Origin: Hyphomicrobium sp.
Lineage (GTDB): Bacteria; Pseudomonadota; Alphaproteobacteria; Rhizobiales; Hyphomicrobiaceae
Direction: 5' to 3'
DNA: 64,000 bases
Assembly: GCF_019753045.1 (NCBI RefSeq)
Contig: NZ_JAIELN010000019.1
Span: forward strand, 22,556 to 86,555
Below the pieces are notes generated by a model that saw only the letters and a list, made by a program, of their open reading frames with translations, was not told the origin of the DNA and ran no database searches. The first letter of the stretch is position 1, and the number at the start of each line of letters is the position of its first letter. Below are positions 35,901 through 44,579 of this stretch, in pieces. The position numbers and the translations under genes were made by a program.

Positions 35901-37199
35901 GTGACCGAACTACTGATTGTTCTGAGCCTCATTCTCCTCAATGGCCTTTTTGCGCTTTCCGAGCTGGCGGTCGTCTCCGCCCGGCGTCCGCGCCTCCAGG
36001 CCATGGCCAACTCAGGCCGGCGCGGCGCTCAGAGCGCCCTGGCGCTCTCTGCCGATCCCGGGCGCTTCCTATCTGCGGTTCAAATCGGGATCACCCTGAT
36101 CGGCATCATCAACGGTGCTTATTCGGGCGAGACCTTCGGTGAAAATGCGTCGGCTTACCTGCAGGAGCTCGGCTTTAGCACTGCGGTGGCCGATCCGGTG
36201 GGGTTCGGTATCGTTATTGCGACCATCACCTATCTTTCAGTCATCGTGGGCGAACTGGTGCCGAAGACTTTGGCGCTCCGCAATTCCGAGGCCATCGCCT
36301 GCGTCGTGGCGCCGATCATGACGGCGTTCGCAAGTGCCGCGGCGCCGGTGGTTTGGCTGCTCGACAGCTCGACCCAAGTGGTCTTCCGCGTTTTGGGACT
36401 TTCACGAGAAAGGGAAAGCCGGGTCACCGACGAAGAGATCAAGACGTTGATCTCCGAGGCTGAGACCGCTGGCGTGCTCGAGAGCGGCGAAGGCGAGCTC
36501 ATCTCCGGCGTCATGCGCTTGGCTGACAGGGCCGTCATCGGCCTCATGACGCCCCGAACGGACGTCGACTGGATCGATATCGATGCGTCCGAAGCAGACA
36601 TGAAAGAGCGGCTGATTTCCACACCGCACTCGCGGTTGCCTGTCGGCGAAGGCTCGACCGACAAATTGATCGGCGTGGTGCAGACGCGCGAACTGCTCGC
36701 CGGACTTCTTGCGGGCAAACCGTTCGAGGTCGCTGCCTATATCCGCAAAGCGCCGATGATTCCCGAAACGACGTCGGCGCTCGACGTCTTATCGGTATTG
36801 CGGAATGCGGAAGTGCCGATGGCGCTGATACACGACGAGTATGGCGAATTCGAAGGCCTGGTGACGCCGGCCGACATCCTGGAAGCGATCGCGGGCGTCT
36901 TCAAATCCGACGCCGAAGGTTATGAGCCGCATGCCGTGGAACGCGACGACGGTTCCTGGCTTTTGTCGGGGTCCATGCCGGTCGACGAAATGGCCGACAA
37001 GATCGGTACCGAGCTTCCGGAAAACCGTTCGTACGAGACTGTCGCGGGGTTTGTGCTGGCGAAGCTGCAGCATATCCCGAAAACCGGCGAGCACGCGGAT
37101 ATCAACGGATGGCGATTTGAGGTCGTCGATCTCGACGGCCGGCGAATAGACAAGGTGCTTGCTAGCCGCTTAACGCAGACGCGCCGTCGCGCGCCTTAG
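35901..37199 (+). CDS. CNNM/CorC-type hemolysin-like membrane protein
   Basis: This is a DUF21-CBS-CorC_HlyC protein, a family linked to magnesium or cobalt export and often misnamed hemolysin. The GTG at 35901 (MTELLIVLSLILLNGLF) is chosen because the family starts at this helix; an in-frame TTG at 35862 would add 13 residues and neither has a good ribosome-binding site. The first 190 residues hold the DUF21 membrane domain (LLNGLFALSELAVVSAR, IVGELVPKTLALRN). Two CBS domains (about 190-320) and the CorC_HlyC domain (about 335-420, IGTELPENRSYETVAGF) follow. The stop codon overlaps that of the convergent ATP12 gene by 4 nt (TTAG). Confidence 0.93.
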   Translation: MTELLIVLSLILLNGLFALSELAVVSARRPRLQAMANSGRRGAQSALALSADPGRFLSAVQIGITLIGIINGAYSGETFGENASAYLQELGFSTAVADPVGFGIVIATITYLSVIVGELVPKTLALRNSEAIACVVAPIMTAFASAAAPVVWLLDSSTQVVFRVLGLSRERESRVTDEEIKTLISEAETAGVLESGEGELISGVMRLADRAVIGLMTPRTDVDWIDIDASEADMKERLISTPHSRLPVGEGSTDKLIGVVQTRELLAGLLAGKPFEVAAYIRKAPMIPETTSALDVLSVLRNAEVPMALIHDEYGEFEGLVTPADILEAIAGVFKSDAEGYEPHAVERDDGSWLLSGSMPVDEMADKIGTELPENRSYETVAGFVLAKLQHIPKTGEHADINGWRFEVVDLDGRRIDKVLASRLTQTRRRAP

Positions 37200-37993
37200 G
37201 ACGCCGAAGCAGTCAGTTCCAGGAAGCGGTTTGCGGAATCGAATTCGGCTTTGCGGCCGCGGCGTCTCGCAGCGGCTTCGGCATCCTCGCCCCAGACCGA
37301 GATCTGATAATCTTCATCGACGTGCGCGGCTTTCCACGCGGCGTCGGGGCTCAGCCACTGCCGGAACACGGCCAGCGTTATCAGAGCCGATCCCGTCAAC
37401 GTCGTCAGCACATGAAGCGCCGTCAACCGGAAGGCGTCGTGCGGTAAAGCCTTCGAGAATGCGGCGAGCGAGGCTTCTGGCTGGGCAACATGCACGACGC
37501 CCGCCACGACCTCGAAATGCGCTGGAAGCGTCGTGTTCGCCCAGGCGACGATCGGGTCCCAATGCTCGGATTGGCTTTCGACAAGTTTCGGAGGCATCGT
37601 TGCCCGGTAACAGACGAGATCGCTTCCCGCATAAGCGGTGATGTCGGCTGCGACCGCTTCGAGCGTATCGGCGACGGCGTCGATCGCCGTATTGGCGAAG
37701 CGCGTCAGCGGCATCTTTGCCGGATCGATAACGTCGGCCTGTTCCCGCCATTCGACTGCGATGGCTTCGGCCAGCGCTTGCGTTGGAAGGGCAAGCGGCC
37801 GCTTCTTCGGCGTTTTGATCGCGCGGCCATCCAGAAGAACCTGAAACGGCGCAACGTCTCCGACGCTCACATCTTTGTAGAAGCGCTTCGGGAGCGGTTT
37901 CTTGAGACTATCGGTGATCGCACTGCGAGGGCCTCCCGAAGGGCGATCCGCGCCGGTGCCGCCAGCTTCACCCTTGCCGTTCCCGGTGCTCAT
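37196..37993 (-). CDS. ATP12 family F1-ATPase assembly chaperone
   Basis: ATP12 proteins help assemble the alpha subunit of F1-ATPase; the family is confined mainly to alphaproteobacteria and mitochondria. The 265-aa protein starts at the ATG at 37993 (MSTGNGKGEAGG), which overlaps the stop of the upstream phosphatase gene as ATGA, so the two are translationally coupled. A disordered N-terminus of about 30 residues is followed by KRFYKDVSVGDV, LDGRAIKTPKKRPLALPT, AVEWREQ, and the C-terminal SDLVCYRA and W-D-P-I stretches that are typical. A codon at 38002 in the same frame would add three residues. Confidence 0.93.
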   Translation of the reverse strand: MSTGNGKGEAGGTGADRPSGGPRSAITDSLKKPLPKRFYKDVSVGDVAPFQVLLDGRAIKTPKKRPLALPTQALAEAIAVEWREQADVIDPAKMPLTRFANTAIDAVADTLEAVAADITAYAGSDLVCYRATMPPKLVESQSEHWDPIVAWANTTLPAHFEVVAGVVHVAQPEASLAAFSKALPHDAFRLTALHVLTTLTGSALITLAVFRQWLSPDAAWKAAHVDEDYQISVWGEDAEAAARRRGRKAEFDSANRFLELTASAS

Positions 37994-38670
37994 GCTTCGC
38001 ATCTTTCTGTCGCCAATACGTGTTCGATTGCGGCGGGCAGATCCTCGAAGCGTTCGATGATCACATGCGCGCCCGCTTCGGTCAGCATGGGGACTTCGTG
38101 ATAGCCCCAGGCGACACCGATCGCTGCCACTCCCGCGGCGCGCGCCATCTCCATGTCGTAAGTCGTGTCGCCGATCATAACGGTGAGATCGGGCGTCGTG
38201 CCGGTTTCGAGCATGGCGCGGAGCAGCATCGAAGGATGCGGCTTCGACGGATGATCGTCCGCAGTCTGAATTGTCGAGAAGCTCTCGTGCCAGCCTTCGC
38301 GACTGAACAGCCGGTCGACGCCACGGCGCGACTTACCCGTCGCTATCCCCAAAAGGTGATCGTCGCGCAACGCAAGTTGCGCGATCGTTTCCTTGGCGAG
38401 AGGGAACAGGATCTCGGTTTCCGACGGATCGTGCTTCAAATCACGGAAGGCCGACTTGTAGCGTTCGGCGAGTTCCGCTCGCGTTGCGCGGTCATGATCG
38501 GGCGCAAGAGCAGCAAAGGCTTCAGGCAGCGACAAGCCGACGACCGAGAGCGTAGCCGCCCGCGTCGGGGCAACCAAACCCAGCGATGAGAATGCGTGAT
38601 CCATCGACAGCACGATGCCAGCCTGGCTATCGACGATCGTGCCGTCGCAATCGAAAACTACGAGCTTCAT
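37990..38670 (-). CDS. HAD-family phosphatase (phosphoglycolate phosphatase-like)
   Basis: A HAD subfamily IA hydrolase of 226 aa. Motif I FDCDGTIVDS gives nucleophile D7 and acid D9; motif II lies in GIATGKSRRG; the lysine of motif III is near HPSKPHP; and motif IV is MIGDTTYDMEMARAAG. The helical cap domain covers about residues 18-90. Related proteins act as phosphoglycolate phosphatase or as general sugar-phosphate phosphatases; the substrate here is not certain. It is translationally coupled to the downstream ATP12 gene by an ATGA overlap, a gene pair that is widespread in alphaproteobacteria to my knowledge. The start ATG at 38670 gives MKLVVFDCDG. Confidence 0.92.
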   Translation of the reverse strand: MKLVVFDCDGTIVDSQAGIVLSMDHAFSSLGLVAPTRAATLSVVGLSLPEAFAALAPDHDRATRAELAERYKSAFRDLKHDPSETEILFPLAKETIAQLALRDDHLLGIATGKSRRGVDRLFSREGWHESFSTIQTADDHPSKPHPSMLLRAMLETGTTPDLTVMIGDTTYDMEMARAAGVAAIGVAWGYHEVPMLTEAGAHVIIERFEDLPAAIEHVLATERCEA

Positions 38671-38707
38671 GCGGGGTATTTAGCGACGCACGCGACGGTG
38701 TGCAACG

Positions 38708-39016
38708 TCAGCGCTCTTCGGGCGGTATCTTTTTGATTTCGGACAAGAATTTCGCGTGCGCGGCAATATCCACCGGCCTGTGCCTGATCACGGTGCTGGC
38801 GGGGTCCTTCCCAAGATAGTTGTCGCCCCGCCAGTTTACCGATGGACGGACCGGCCGCGGCGCAAACCCGCCCCCGCAATTGGGGCATACGTTTTCCAGG
38901 ACACCCTCCACGCACGCCGCGCAGAACGTGCATTCGTAGGAGCAGATGCGCGCCTCGGTCGATTCCGGGGGTAAGGCTCGATTGCAGTGCTCACAGGTTG
39001 GTCTCAGCTCAAGCAT
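38708..39016 (-). CDS. DUF1272 zinc-ribbon-like protein with C-terminal extension
   Basis: DUF1272 is a short cysteine-rich domain of unknown role. Residues 1-57 fit it: CEHCNRALPP, CSYECTFCAACV and VCPNCGGGF supply eight cysteines in four pairs, enough for two zinc sites. The protein then continues about 45 residues beyond the usual end (RPSVNWRGDNYLGKDPASTVIRH split within this stretch), with no recognisable domain. The start ATG at 39016 follows AAAAGGTGG. It lies between the pseudouridine synthase/DUF6790 pair and the HAD phosphatase on the same strand, 40 nt before DUF6790's end. Confidence 0.88.
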   Translation of the reverse strand: MLELRPTCEHCNRALPPESTEARICSYECTFCAACVEGVLENVCPNCGGGFAPRPVRPSVNWRGDNYLGKDPASTVIRHRPVDIAAHAKFLSEIKKIPPEER

Positions 39017-39056
39017 TGGGCCACCTTTTATGCGACGAGCTTGTCGAGTTCCATCC

Positions 39057-39608
39057 CTAGGCGTTTCGTCCGTGTGCGTGGAATACTTTTTCAGACGCAG
39101 CGGGGCGCCCGAGGCGATGCTGGAGCCAGAGCAGCAAAAAGCCGAAAAGCGGAATGAGGAAATCCAAATAGAAGATCACGCCCGCATTGCCGGGCGCGAA
39201 ATTATGCGCCGTCACCATCTGGTAAATGTGTCCGAATCCCGCGCCGAGGGCAAACAGTGCCGGTCCTACGATAGCGGCCAGACGAAGGTCGAAGCTCCGG
39301 AACGCGGCAAGAAAACCGACGACGGCGAAGCCAAGGCTCGCTGTGCCCACTTCAAATTGAAACGGACTATCGGCCCAGCCGATGAAAGCGGCGGCCGTCT
39401 TCCCGAAGATGGAATGCATCACGAAGTTGTAGAAGAAGCAAACGCCGATCGACCAGAAGACGTGCCAGCAGATCAGCTTCTCGACCACGACTGCTGCGGT
39501 GACGGGCTTTGGTGCGCGCGCAATCGCGACGAGCGAGAACAGAAGGCCGATGATGAGAAACGTGAGGGTAAAATTCGAAAGAATGAACCTTATGACGTCT
39601 TCCATCAT
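39057..39608 (-). CDS. DUF6790-like integral membrane protein
   Basis: The 183-aa product has five hydrophobic segments (about residues 10-29, 41-60, 84-103, 110-125 and 143-162) and a short positive tail. Features include a WHVFWSIGVCFFYNF motif in the second helix, a conserved-looking HSIFG loop and FGHIYQM between helices 4 and 5. I recognise the pattern as the family now named DUF6790; no function is known. Two adjacent ATGs (39608 and 39605) are possible starts. It follows the RluA-type synthase gene by 15 nt and is probably in the same transcript. Confidence 0.8.
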   Translation of the reverse strand: MMEDVIRFILSNFTLTFLIIGLLFSLVAIARAPKPVTAAVVVEKLICWHVFWSIGVCFFYNFVMHSIFGKTAAAFIGWADSPFQFEVGTASLGFAVVGFLAAFRSFDLRLAAIVGPALFALGAGFGHIYQMVTAHNFAPGNAGVIFYLDFLIPLFGFLLLWLQHRLGRPAASEKVFHAHGRNA

Positions 39609-39623
39609 GGCTGCTTTCTTCCG

Positions 39624-40604
39624 CTATTCGAACTTCTCTTCATCAAAGCCCAAAAGCTCCCACGTCGCTCGCATGTGCGCGGGCAATGGTGCAGTGACGT
39701 CGATCGTCTTGCCGCCCTTAGGGTGCGGAATGACGAGGCGGCGGGCGTGAAGATGCAGCTTCTTCTCGATGTTTTCGGCCGGCATGTTGACGTCGCCTTC
39801 GTACTTGTTGTCGCCGACGATCGGATGGCCGATAAGATGCATATGCGCACGCAATTGGTGCTGGCGGCCCGTTACGGGTTTTAGGGATACCCATGAAGCT
39901 TTGTGCGCGACGCGATCGATAACGGAATAATGCGTCGTCGCGTGCATGGCGACGTCCTGCTCGCCGGGCTTCGCCTTACGCACGCGGTCGCCGTCAGGAC
40001 CCGAGGCTTTGACGAGCGCGGCTTCGACCTTGCCTTGCGGCGGCTTCGGCACGCCTTTGACGAGCGCCCAATAGGTTTTTGCTGCGGAACGCGTTTGAAA
40101 CGTCTTGCCGAGTTTCGCGGCGGCTTCGCGGGTTTTCGCAACGAGCAGCACGCCGGTCGTATCGCGGTCGAGGCGATGGACGAGGCGCGGGCGCTCGCCG
40201 CCGAAACGGTCCGCCATACCTTCGAGCATTCCGTCGATGTGCTTCTTCGTGCCGGTGCCGCCTTGCACGGCCAAGCCGAACACCTTGTTCAGAACGAGAA
40301 CGTGCTCGTCCTCGAAGATGATCATTTTCTCGATCAGGTCGCGGTCGCCCTTGGAGACGCCGGGCGGCGCTTGCAATCCGGGTGCCGCCTTCTTGGGCTG
40401 GCGGATGATGGCGGGCACGCGGATTTCCGATCCGGAGCGCACGCGGTCGTTGGCCTGGGCGCGTTTGGAATCGATGCGAATTTGGCCGGAGCGCAAAAGC
40501 TTTTGCAGATACGTGTAGCCGACTTCCGGGAAATGCACACGGAACCAGCGGTCGAGGCGCATATCGTCCTCGCCCTCGGCGACTTTGATTGTTTCAACAC
40601 TCAT
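39624..40604 (-). CDS. RluA-family 23S rRNA pseudouridine synthase
   Basis: These enzymes turn uridine into pseudouridine in 23S rRNA (RluC or RluD type) or tRNA. The 326-aa protein has an N-terminal S4 RNA-binding domain (about 14-75, RLDRWFRVHFPEVGYTYLQKL region) and the catalytic domain with HRLDRDTTGVLL, which contains the catalytic aspartate in RLDRDT. The later motifs GRQHQLRAHM and GDNKY are intact. By length and the S4 domain it is closest to RluC. The start ATG at 40604 opens MSVETIKVAEG. It begins the series with DUF6790 and DUF1272, and diverges from crcB. Confidence 0.95.
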   Translation of the reverse strand: MSVETIKVAEGEDDMRLDRWFRVHFPEVGYTYLQKLLRSGQIRIDSKRAQANDRVRSGSEIRVPAIIRQPKKAAPGLQAPPGVSKGDRDLIEKMIIFEDEHVLVLNKVFGLAVQGGTGTKKHIDGMLEGMADRFGGERPRLVHRLDRDTTGVLLVAKTREAAAKLGKTFQTRSAAKTYWALVKGVPKPPQGKVEAALVKASGPDGDRVRKAKPGEQDVAMHATTHYSVIDRVAHKASWVSLKPVTGRQHQLRAHMHLIGHPIVGDNKYEGDVNMPAENIEKKLHLHARRLVIPHPKGGKTIDVTAPLPAHMRATWELLGFDEEKFE

Positions 40605-40821
40605 GAGTAAGGGTGAGCCCTGATTTTATCCGGAGGTCAAGGGTCACGTTGTCAGGACCGACTTGCCGATCGCCGGCTGTGGCCTTAGGCAGCACCACCC
40701 GGCCGATTTGACTTCGGCCGTCTACTCTGACTTCTGTCTTCTTTCCGATCGCCACTCCGTTAACGACGCGGCACCTTTATCCCGCCGCTAGGGGAAATAT
40801 CAGCTCCAAATCGGTTCGATC

Positions 40822-41220
40822 ATGCAAAACTATATATGGATCGCCATCGGCAGTGCTATCGGCGGGGTGGGACGCTACTGGCTCTCAGGCGTGATCGCGG
40901 TCCTTGCAGGCGAAACATTTCCTTTGGGCACGCTGATCGTCAATATTACCGGGTCGATCGCCATCGGATTTATCGCGACGCTGACTGGGCCTGATGGACG
41001 CCTGTTCGTATCGAGCACGACGCGTCAATTCATGATGATTGGACTGTGCGGCGGCTACACGACATTCTCCTCGTTCAGCCTGCAAACGCTCAATCTGATG
41101 AATGACGGGCAGTGGCTATATGCTGCTCTCAATATCGGCGCGTCGGTTTTCCTTTGCCTTGTCGGGGTTTGGCTAGGGCACGTCGCTGCCGTCCACGTCA
41201 ATTCGCTGAAATGGGTGTGA
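40822..41220 (+). CDS. crcB: Fluoride exporter CrcB/FluC
   Basis: FluC is a dual-topology homodimeric fluoride channel that lowers cytoplasmic fluoride. The 132-aa protein has four membrane helices and the signature motifs GGVGRYWLS (residues 14-22), GTLIVNITGS (37-46, with the pore asparagine N42) and GGYTTFSSFS (about 74-83, with the pore phenylalanines). The start ATG at 40822 lies in the 217-nt divergent gap with the pseudouridine synthase gene; I looked there for the fluoride riboswitch consensus and did not find it. A DUF190 gene follows after 2 nt, a common pairing. Confidence 0.96.
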   Translation: MQNYIWIAIGSAIGGVGRYWLSGVIAVLAGETFPLGTLIVNITGSIAIGFIATLTGPDGRLFVSSTTRQFMMIGLCGGYTTFSSFSLQTLNLMNDGQWLYAALNIGASVFLCLVGVWLGHVAAVHVNSLKWV

Positions 41221-41222
41221 CC

Positions 41223-41567
41223 ATGCAGATCCCTCGCGATGCCGTGCTGCTCCGGATCTTTTTCGGCGAGGACGACAAGGCCGGCCGTCAGCCCCTTTAC
41301 GAAGCAATCGTCCTCAAGGCGCGCGAGATGCATCTTGCCGGTGCGACCGTCTTGAGGGGGCCTATGGGCTTCGGCAAATCGAGCCGTCTGCACACGACGA
41401 AAGTGCTGCGTTTATCGGAAGACTTGCCGATCATCATAGAGATCGTGGACTCCAAGGAGAAAATCCACGCGTTTCTGCCGGAGCTCGAGAAACTGATGGG
41501 AAGCGGTCTCGTCACGCTCGAGAACGTCAAGGTGCTGCGCTATGGCGACGGCGAACCGGCCGCATAG
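41223..41567 (+). CDS. DUF190 protein, CrcB-associated
   Basis: DUF190 proteins have a PII/CutA1-like ferredoxin fold and are frequently coded next to or fused with crcB, so a regulatory part in fluoride or ion export is suspected, not shown. From the ATG at 41223 the product has 114 aa; the frame runs upstream into crcB but only this start is sensible. Motifs are LLRIFFGEDDKAGRQPLYEAIV and the glycine-rich GATVLRGPMGFGKSS, followed by DLPIIIEIVDS and the final LVTLENVKVLRYG strand. The 2-nt gap from the crcB stop implies translational coupling. Confidence 0.93.
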   Translation: MQIPRDAVLLRIFFGEDDKAGRQPLYEAIVLKAREMHLAGATVLRGPMGFGKSSRLHTTKVLRLSEDLPIIIEIVDSKEKIHAFLPELEKLMGSGLVTLENVKVLRYGDGEPAA

Positions 41568-41641
41568 TCAATTACGGCAGTTCCCGTCGCTAGAGCCCTC
41601 CTCGATAGGTGGCGGGGAATTCGAGGGCAAGCCGAAGAAGT

Positions 41642-42361
41642 TTAAACCGCGTACCCTGAAAGATGGCCGATAGCTGCCGTCAGAGCCATTGCGAGCGCTC
41701 CCCAGAAGGTGACCCGCACGGTTGCACGCCAAACGTTGGCGCCGCCGATGCGGGCTCCCACCACGCCCAGCGCCGCAAGGCATATGAGCGAGGCGACGGT
41801 TACAATCAACGTCACGCGACCACCGGAGGCTGCAATCGCGGCCAGCAGCGGCACTGAAGCGCCAACAGCGAATGACGCCGCCGAGGCAAGGGCAGCGGTG
41901 ATCGGGCGGGCGATCGTCACTTCTGAAATACCAAGCTCTTCACGCGCATGGGTGCCGAGGGCATCGTGCGCCATGAGCTGTTTGGCAACCAGACGGGCCA
42001 GCGCCGGCTCGACGCCGCGTTTTGCGTAGATATCCGCGAGTTCTTGCAGTTCGAATTCCGGCTGTTCGACAAGCTCTTTGCGTTCGCGCGCGAGGTCCGC
42101 GGATTCGGCATCGGCTTGCGAGCTGACGGATACGTACTCGCCCGCTGCCATCGAGAGGGCGCCCGCGACGAGCCCCGCTATGCCCGCAATTACAATTGCT
42201 TTGGGTGAGGAATCGGCGGCCGCGACCCCGGCGATCAAGCTCGCTGTGGAGAGGATGCCGTCGTTTGCGCCGAGCACGGCGGCGCGGAGCCAATTCAATC
42301 GTTCGACGACGTGCTGTTCGGCTGCCACCACGGCTTTTTTCCCCTCGATTTCTGACTTCAT
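41642..42361 (-). CDS. VIT family iron/manganese transporter-like protein
   Basis: The VIT1/CCC1 family moves Fe(II) or Mn(II), in bacteria usually out of the cytoplasm. The 239-aa product has five membrane helices with the family motifs RAAVLGANDGILSTASLIAGVA (within helix 1) and AGLVAGALSMAAGEYVSVSSQ (helix 2), then a cytoplasmic helical metal-binding domain with many Glu (about 80-145, ELVEQPEFELQELADIY) and three C-terminal helices. The start ATG at 42361 gives MKSEIEGKK. No Fur or MUR box was identified in the 10 nt gap to the ParB-like gene upstream, so both probably share a promoter. Confidence 0.92.
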   Translation of the reverse strand: MKSEIEGKKAVVAAEQHVVERLNWLRAAVLGANDGILSTASLIAGVAAADSSPKAIVIAGIAGLVAGALSMAAGEYVSVSSQADAESADLARERKELVEQPEFELQELADIYAKRGVEPALARLVAKQLMAHDALGTHAREELGISEVTIARPITAALASAASFAVGASVPLLAAIAASGGRVTLIVTVASLICLAALGVVGARIGGANVWRATVRVTFWGALAMALTAAIGHLSGYAV

Positions 42362-42370
42362 GGCCTTGGT

Positions 42371-43021
42371 CTACGTTCTCGCGTGCGGGCCGCACCATCC
42401 CGGCAGATAGGCGGCGTCGGGACTCTTGGCGAACTCAAGCGATTTCTGCAATGCCGTTTCGAAATCATCTTTGGCTGTCTTTGGGTCGACCCGGCGGCGC
42501 AGCGCGTCGGCCCAGAGAAATTCGCTGAAGGGCGTCGTGTCCTTGGCGTATCCGCCCGCGAACCGCAGCTCGCCCGCCAAACTGCGATAGGGGTCGTCTA
42601 CGAGATCTGCGACGCTTTTGGGTAGGGCAGTGCGGGGGTGGCGCTGGCCGTCGGCATCGAAGGGATGCATCCAGCCGCGATTGTCCATGAACGTCCAAAA
42701 CTCATCCTTCTCGAGGGCGCGGAGATCGGCGACCGGCGAGACGAGAATCTGCTCGACCTTTTCTTCATACAGCGCACGCGCAAGATGGTGATGATCGACG
42801 ACGTAATAGCGGCCTTTCGGACCGCGCACGACGGGTATCATGTGGCGGCCAAGGAATTGGCCCGACTTGGTTGGCGCGAGACCGCGCCAGTCCTGTCGTT
42901 TTTGCTCGACCTCCCGCATGCCGACGGTCATTTGCGTCGGGCGGAGCTCGGAGATTGCAACGGGGTGAAGCGACGGCGTCGGCGATTGAGACGCGGTCGT
43001 GGAATCAGCTTGAGCCATCAT
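42371..43021 (-). CDS. ParB-like nuclease-domain protein (orphan)
   Basis: The protein of about 216 aa resembles the ParBc_2-type domain found as a free-standing protein; it is not the chromosomal ParB, since the helix-turn-helix and dimerisation parts are absent. Residues 20-100 hold the ParB/Srx-like core, with AISELRPTQMTVGMREVEQK and the VVDHHHLARALYEE histidine motif. The rest (DEFWTFMDNRGWMHPFDADG and LRFAGGYAKDTTPFSEFLWADALR, each within a helical C-terminal part) is typical of this orphan group. Function is unknown. ATGs at 43027, 43021 and 43018 are all in frame. The neighbouring transporter gene is 10 nt downstream. Confidence 0.82.
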   Translation of the reverse strand: MMAQADSTTASQSPTPSLHPVAISELRPTQMTVGMREVEQKRQDWRGLAPTKSGQFLGRHMIPVVRGPKGRYYVVDHHHLARALYEEKVEQILVSPVADLRALEKDEFWTFMDNRGWMHPFDADGQRHPRTALPKSVADLVDDPYRSLAGELRFAGGYAKDTTPFSEFLWADALRRRVDPKTAKDDFETALQKSLEFAKSPDAAYLPGWCGPHART

Positions 43022-43189
43022 GACCATCCAGAAAAACGCGGAGACGCAAAGGAAGCACGGAAGGTATAGTATAGAAAATTTGCAGGCGTATTTCGCCAGC
43101 CGTTTGCTTGTAGCGGAATTCGGCCGCTAACGGACTTACCAAAACTTAAAAATCGCCGGTACGATGGGACGCTTGATCGGACTTTGTAA

Positions 43190-44503
43190 TTATTTATTCC
43201 GTTCGGCGCGGAGCTTCGCCCAGTAGTCCAGGCGCTTCCTGATCTCGCGCTCGAAGCCGCGCTCGGGCGGATCGTAGTATCGCGGGCGCTTCCGGAACTC
43301 GTCCGGAAAATAGTTCTGGCCCGAGAATGCGTCCGGCTGATCGTGATCGTAAAGGTAGTCGGAGCCGTAGCCCTCCTCCTCCATCAGCTTCGTCGGCGCG
43401 TTCAGGATCGTCTTCGGAGGCGACAGCGAGCCGTGCTCCTTCGCGGCCCGCATCGCAGCTTTGAAGGCGACGTAGTTGGCGTTTGATTTCGGCGCCGTCG
43501 CTACGTAGATGACCGCTTCGGCCAATGCCAGCTCGCCTTCGGGGCTTCCGAGAAAATCGAAAGCGTCCTTCGCCGCATTGCAGACGACGAGTGCCTGCGG
43601 ATCTGCGAGGCCGATGTCTTCGACCGCCATGCGCACCAACCGGCGAGCGAGAAAGAGACGGTCTTCGCCGCCATCGAGCATGCGGCAGAAATAGTAGAGC
43701 GCCGCGTCGGGATCTGATCCGCGCACGGCCTTATGCAGGGCCGAGATCAGATTGTAGTGGCCTTCGCGCGACTTGTCGTAAAGCGGCGCACGGCGTTGCA
43801 CGAGCTTCACCAAGGTTTCGCGATCGAGCGGCTTGGCCTTCGCCGGTACGGCGGCGAATACGTCCTCGACGAGATTGAGAATGGCGCGGCCATCACCATC
43901 GGCCATGCCCTTCAACGCGGCGCGGGCATCGTCGTTCAGCGGCAGCGGGCGGCCAACCTCGGTCTCGGCGCGCGCCAGGATTTTCTCCAGGTTTGCATCG
44001 TCGAGGCGGTTCAGCACAAGGACGTTGGCGCGCGAGAGAATAGCGGCGTTGAGTTCGAAGGACGGGTTTTCCGTCGTTGCGCCGACGAGCGTGATCGTCC
44101 CATCTTCCATGTACGGCAGGAAGCTGTCCTGCTGCGAGCGGTTGAAGCGATGGATCTCGTCGATGAAGAGCAGCGTGCCTTTGCCCTGCTCGCGCATCAT
44201 CTTGGCGCGATCGAAGGCTTTGCGAAGATCGGCGACGCCCGAAAAGATCGCGGAAAGCTGCTCGAATGCGAGCTTCGTTTCGTTGGCGAGTAGGCGCGCG
44301 ATCGTCGTTTTGCCGGATCCCGGCGGTCCCCAGAAAATGAGGCTCGGGACGCGGCCGCTTTTCAGCATGCGCGTCAGCGTGCCGTCGGGCCCGACGATGT
44401 GGTCCTGGCCGACGACCTCGGCGAGCGTTTTCGGGCGCAGACGGTCGGCGAGCGGACGCGGTGCGCCTTTTTCAAGTCCGGCAGCTTCAAAGAGATTGGC
44501 CAT
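43190..44503 (-). CDS. rarA: Replication-associated recombination protein A (MgsA/RarA AAA+ ATPase)
   Basis: RarA acts at stalled replication forks and is related to the clamp loader and to eukaryotic WRNIP1. From the ATG at 44503 (MANLFEAAGLEKGAPRPLADRLRP broken after the LADRL signature) it has 437 aa. Motifs are Walker A GPPGSGKTT, Walker B LLFIDEIHR, sensor 1 GATTENPSFE, and the C-terminal tetramerisation domain with HYNLISALHKAVRGSD and ARRLVRMAVEDIG. A codon at 44539 would add 12 residues of low likelihood. It is downstream of the bactofilin gene by 76 nt and probably ends that transcript. Confidence 0.96.
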   Translation of the reverse strand: MANLFEAAGLEKGAPRPLADRLRPKTLAEVVGQDHIVGPDGTLTRMLKSGRVPSLIFWGPPGSGKTTIARLLANETKLAFEQLSAIFSGVADLRKAFDRAKMMREQGKGTLLFIDEIHRFNRSQQDSFLPYMEDGTITLVGATTENPSFELNAAILSRANVLVLNRLDDANLEKILARAETEVGRPLPLNDDARAALKGMADGDGRAILNLVEDVFAAVPAKAKPLDRETLVKLVQRRAPLYDKSREGHYNLISALHKAVRGSDPDAALYYFCRMLDGGEDRLFLARRLVRMAVEDIGLADPQALVVCNAAKDAFDFLGSPEGELALAEAVIYVATAPKSNANYVAFKAAMRAAKEHGSLSPPKTILNAPTKLMEEEGYGSDYLYDHDQPDAFSGQNYFPDEFRKRPRYYDPPERGFEREIRKRLDYWAKLRAERNK

Positions 44504-44579
44504 GCGGGGTTTATATATGGCCGCCGGGGCGCCGTCCAAATGGCAAAGCTGTCGCTTCCACCAAGGATCAAACCACGTC

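Noticed and set aside
40605..40821. Fluoride riboswitch upstream of crcB
   Set aside because: I could not find the conserved GAUGG and CCC pseudoknot elements by eye. A covariance search could overturn this.
42371..43021. Chromosome-partitioning ParB
   Set aside because: The helix-turn-helix and dimerisation domains of ParB are missing and there is no parA or parS nearby. It is an orphan ParB-like fold.
43111..43129. Terminator of rarA (TAGCGG/CCGCTA hairpin)
   Set aside because: The stem is only 6 bp with a 7-nt loop and no T-tract follows, so it is too weak to call.
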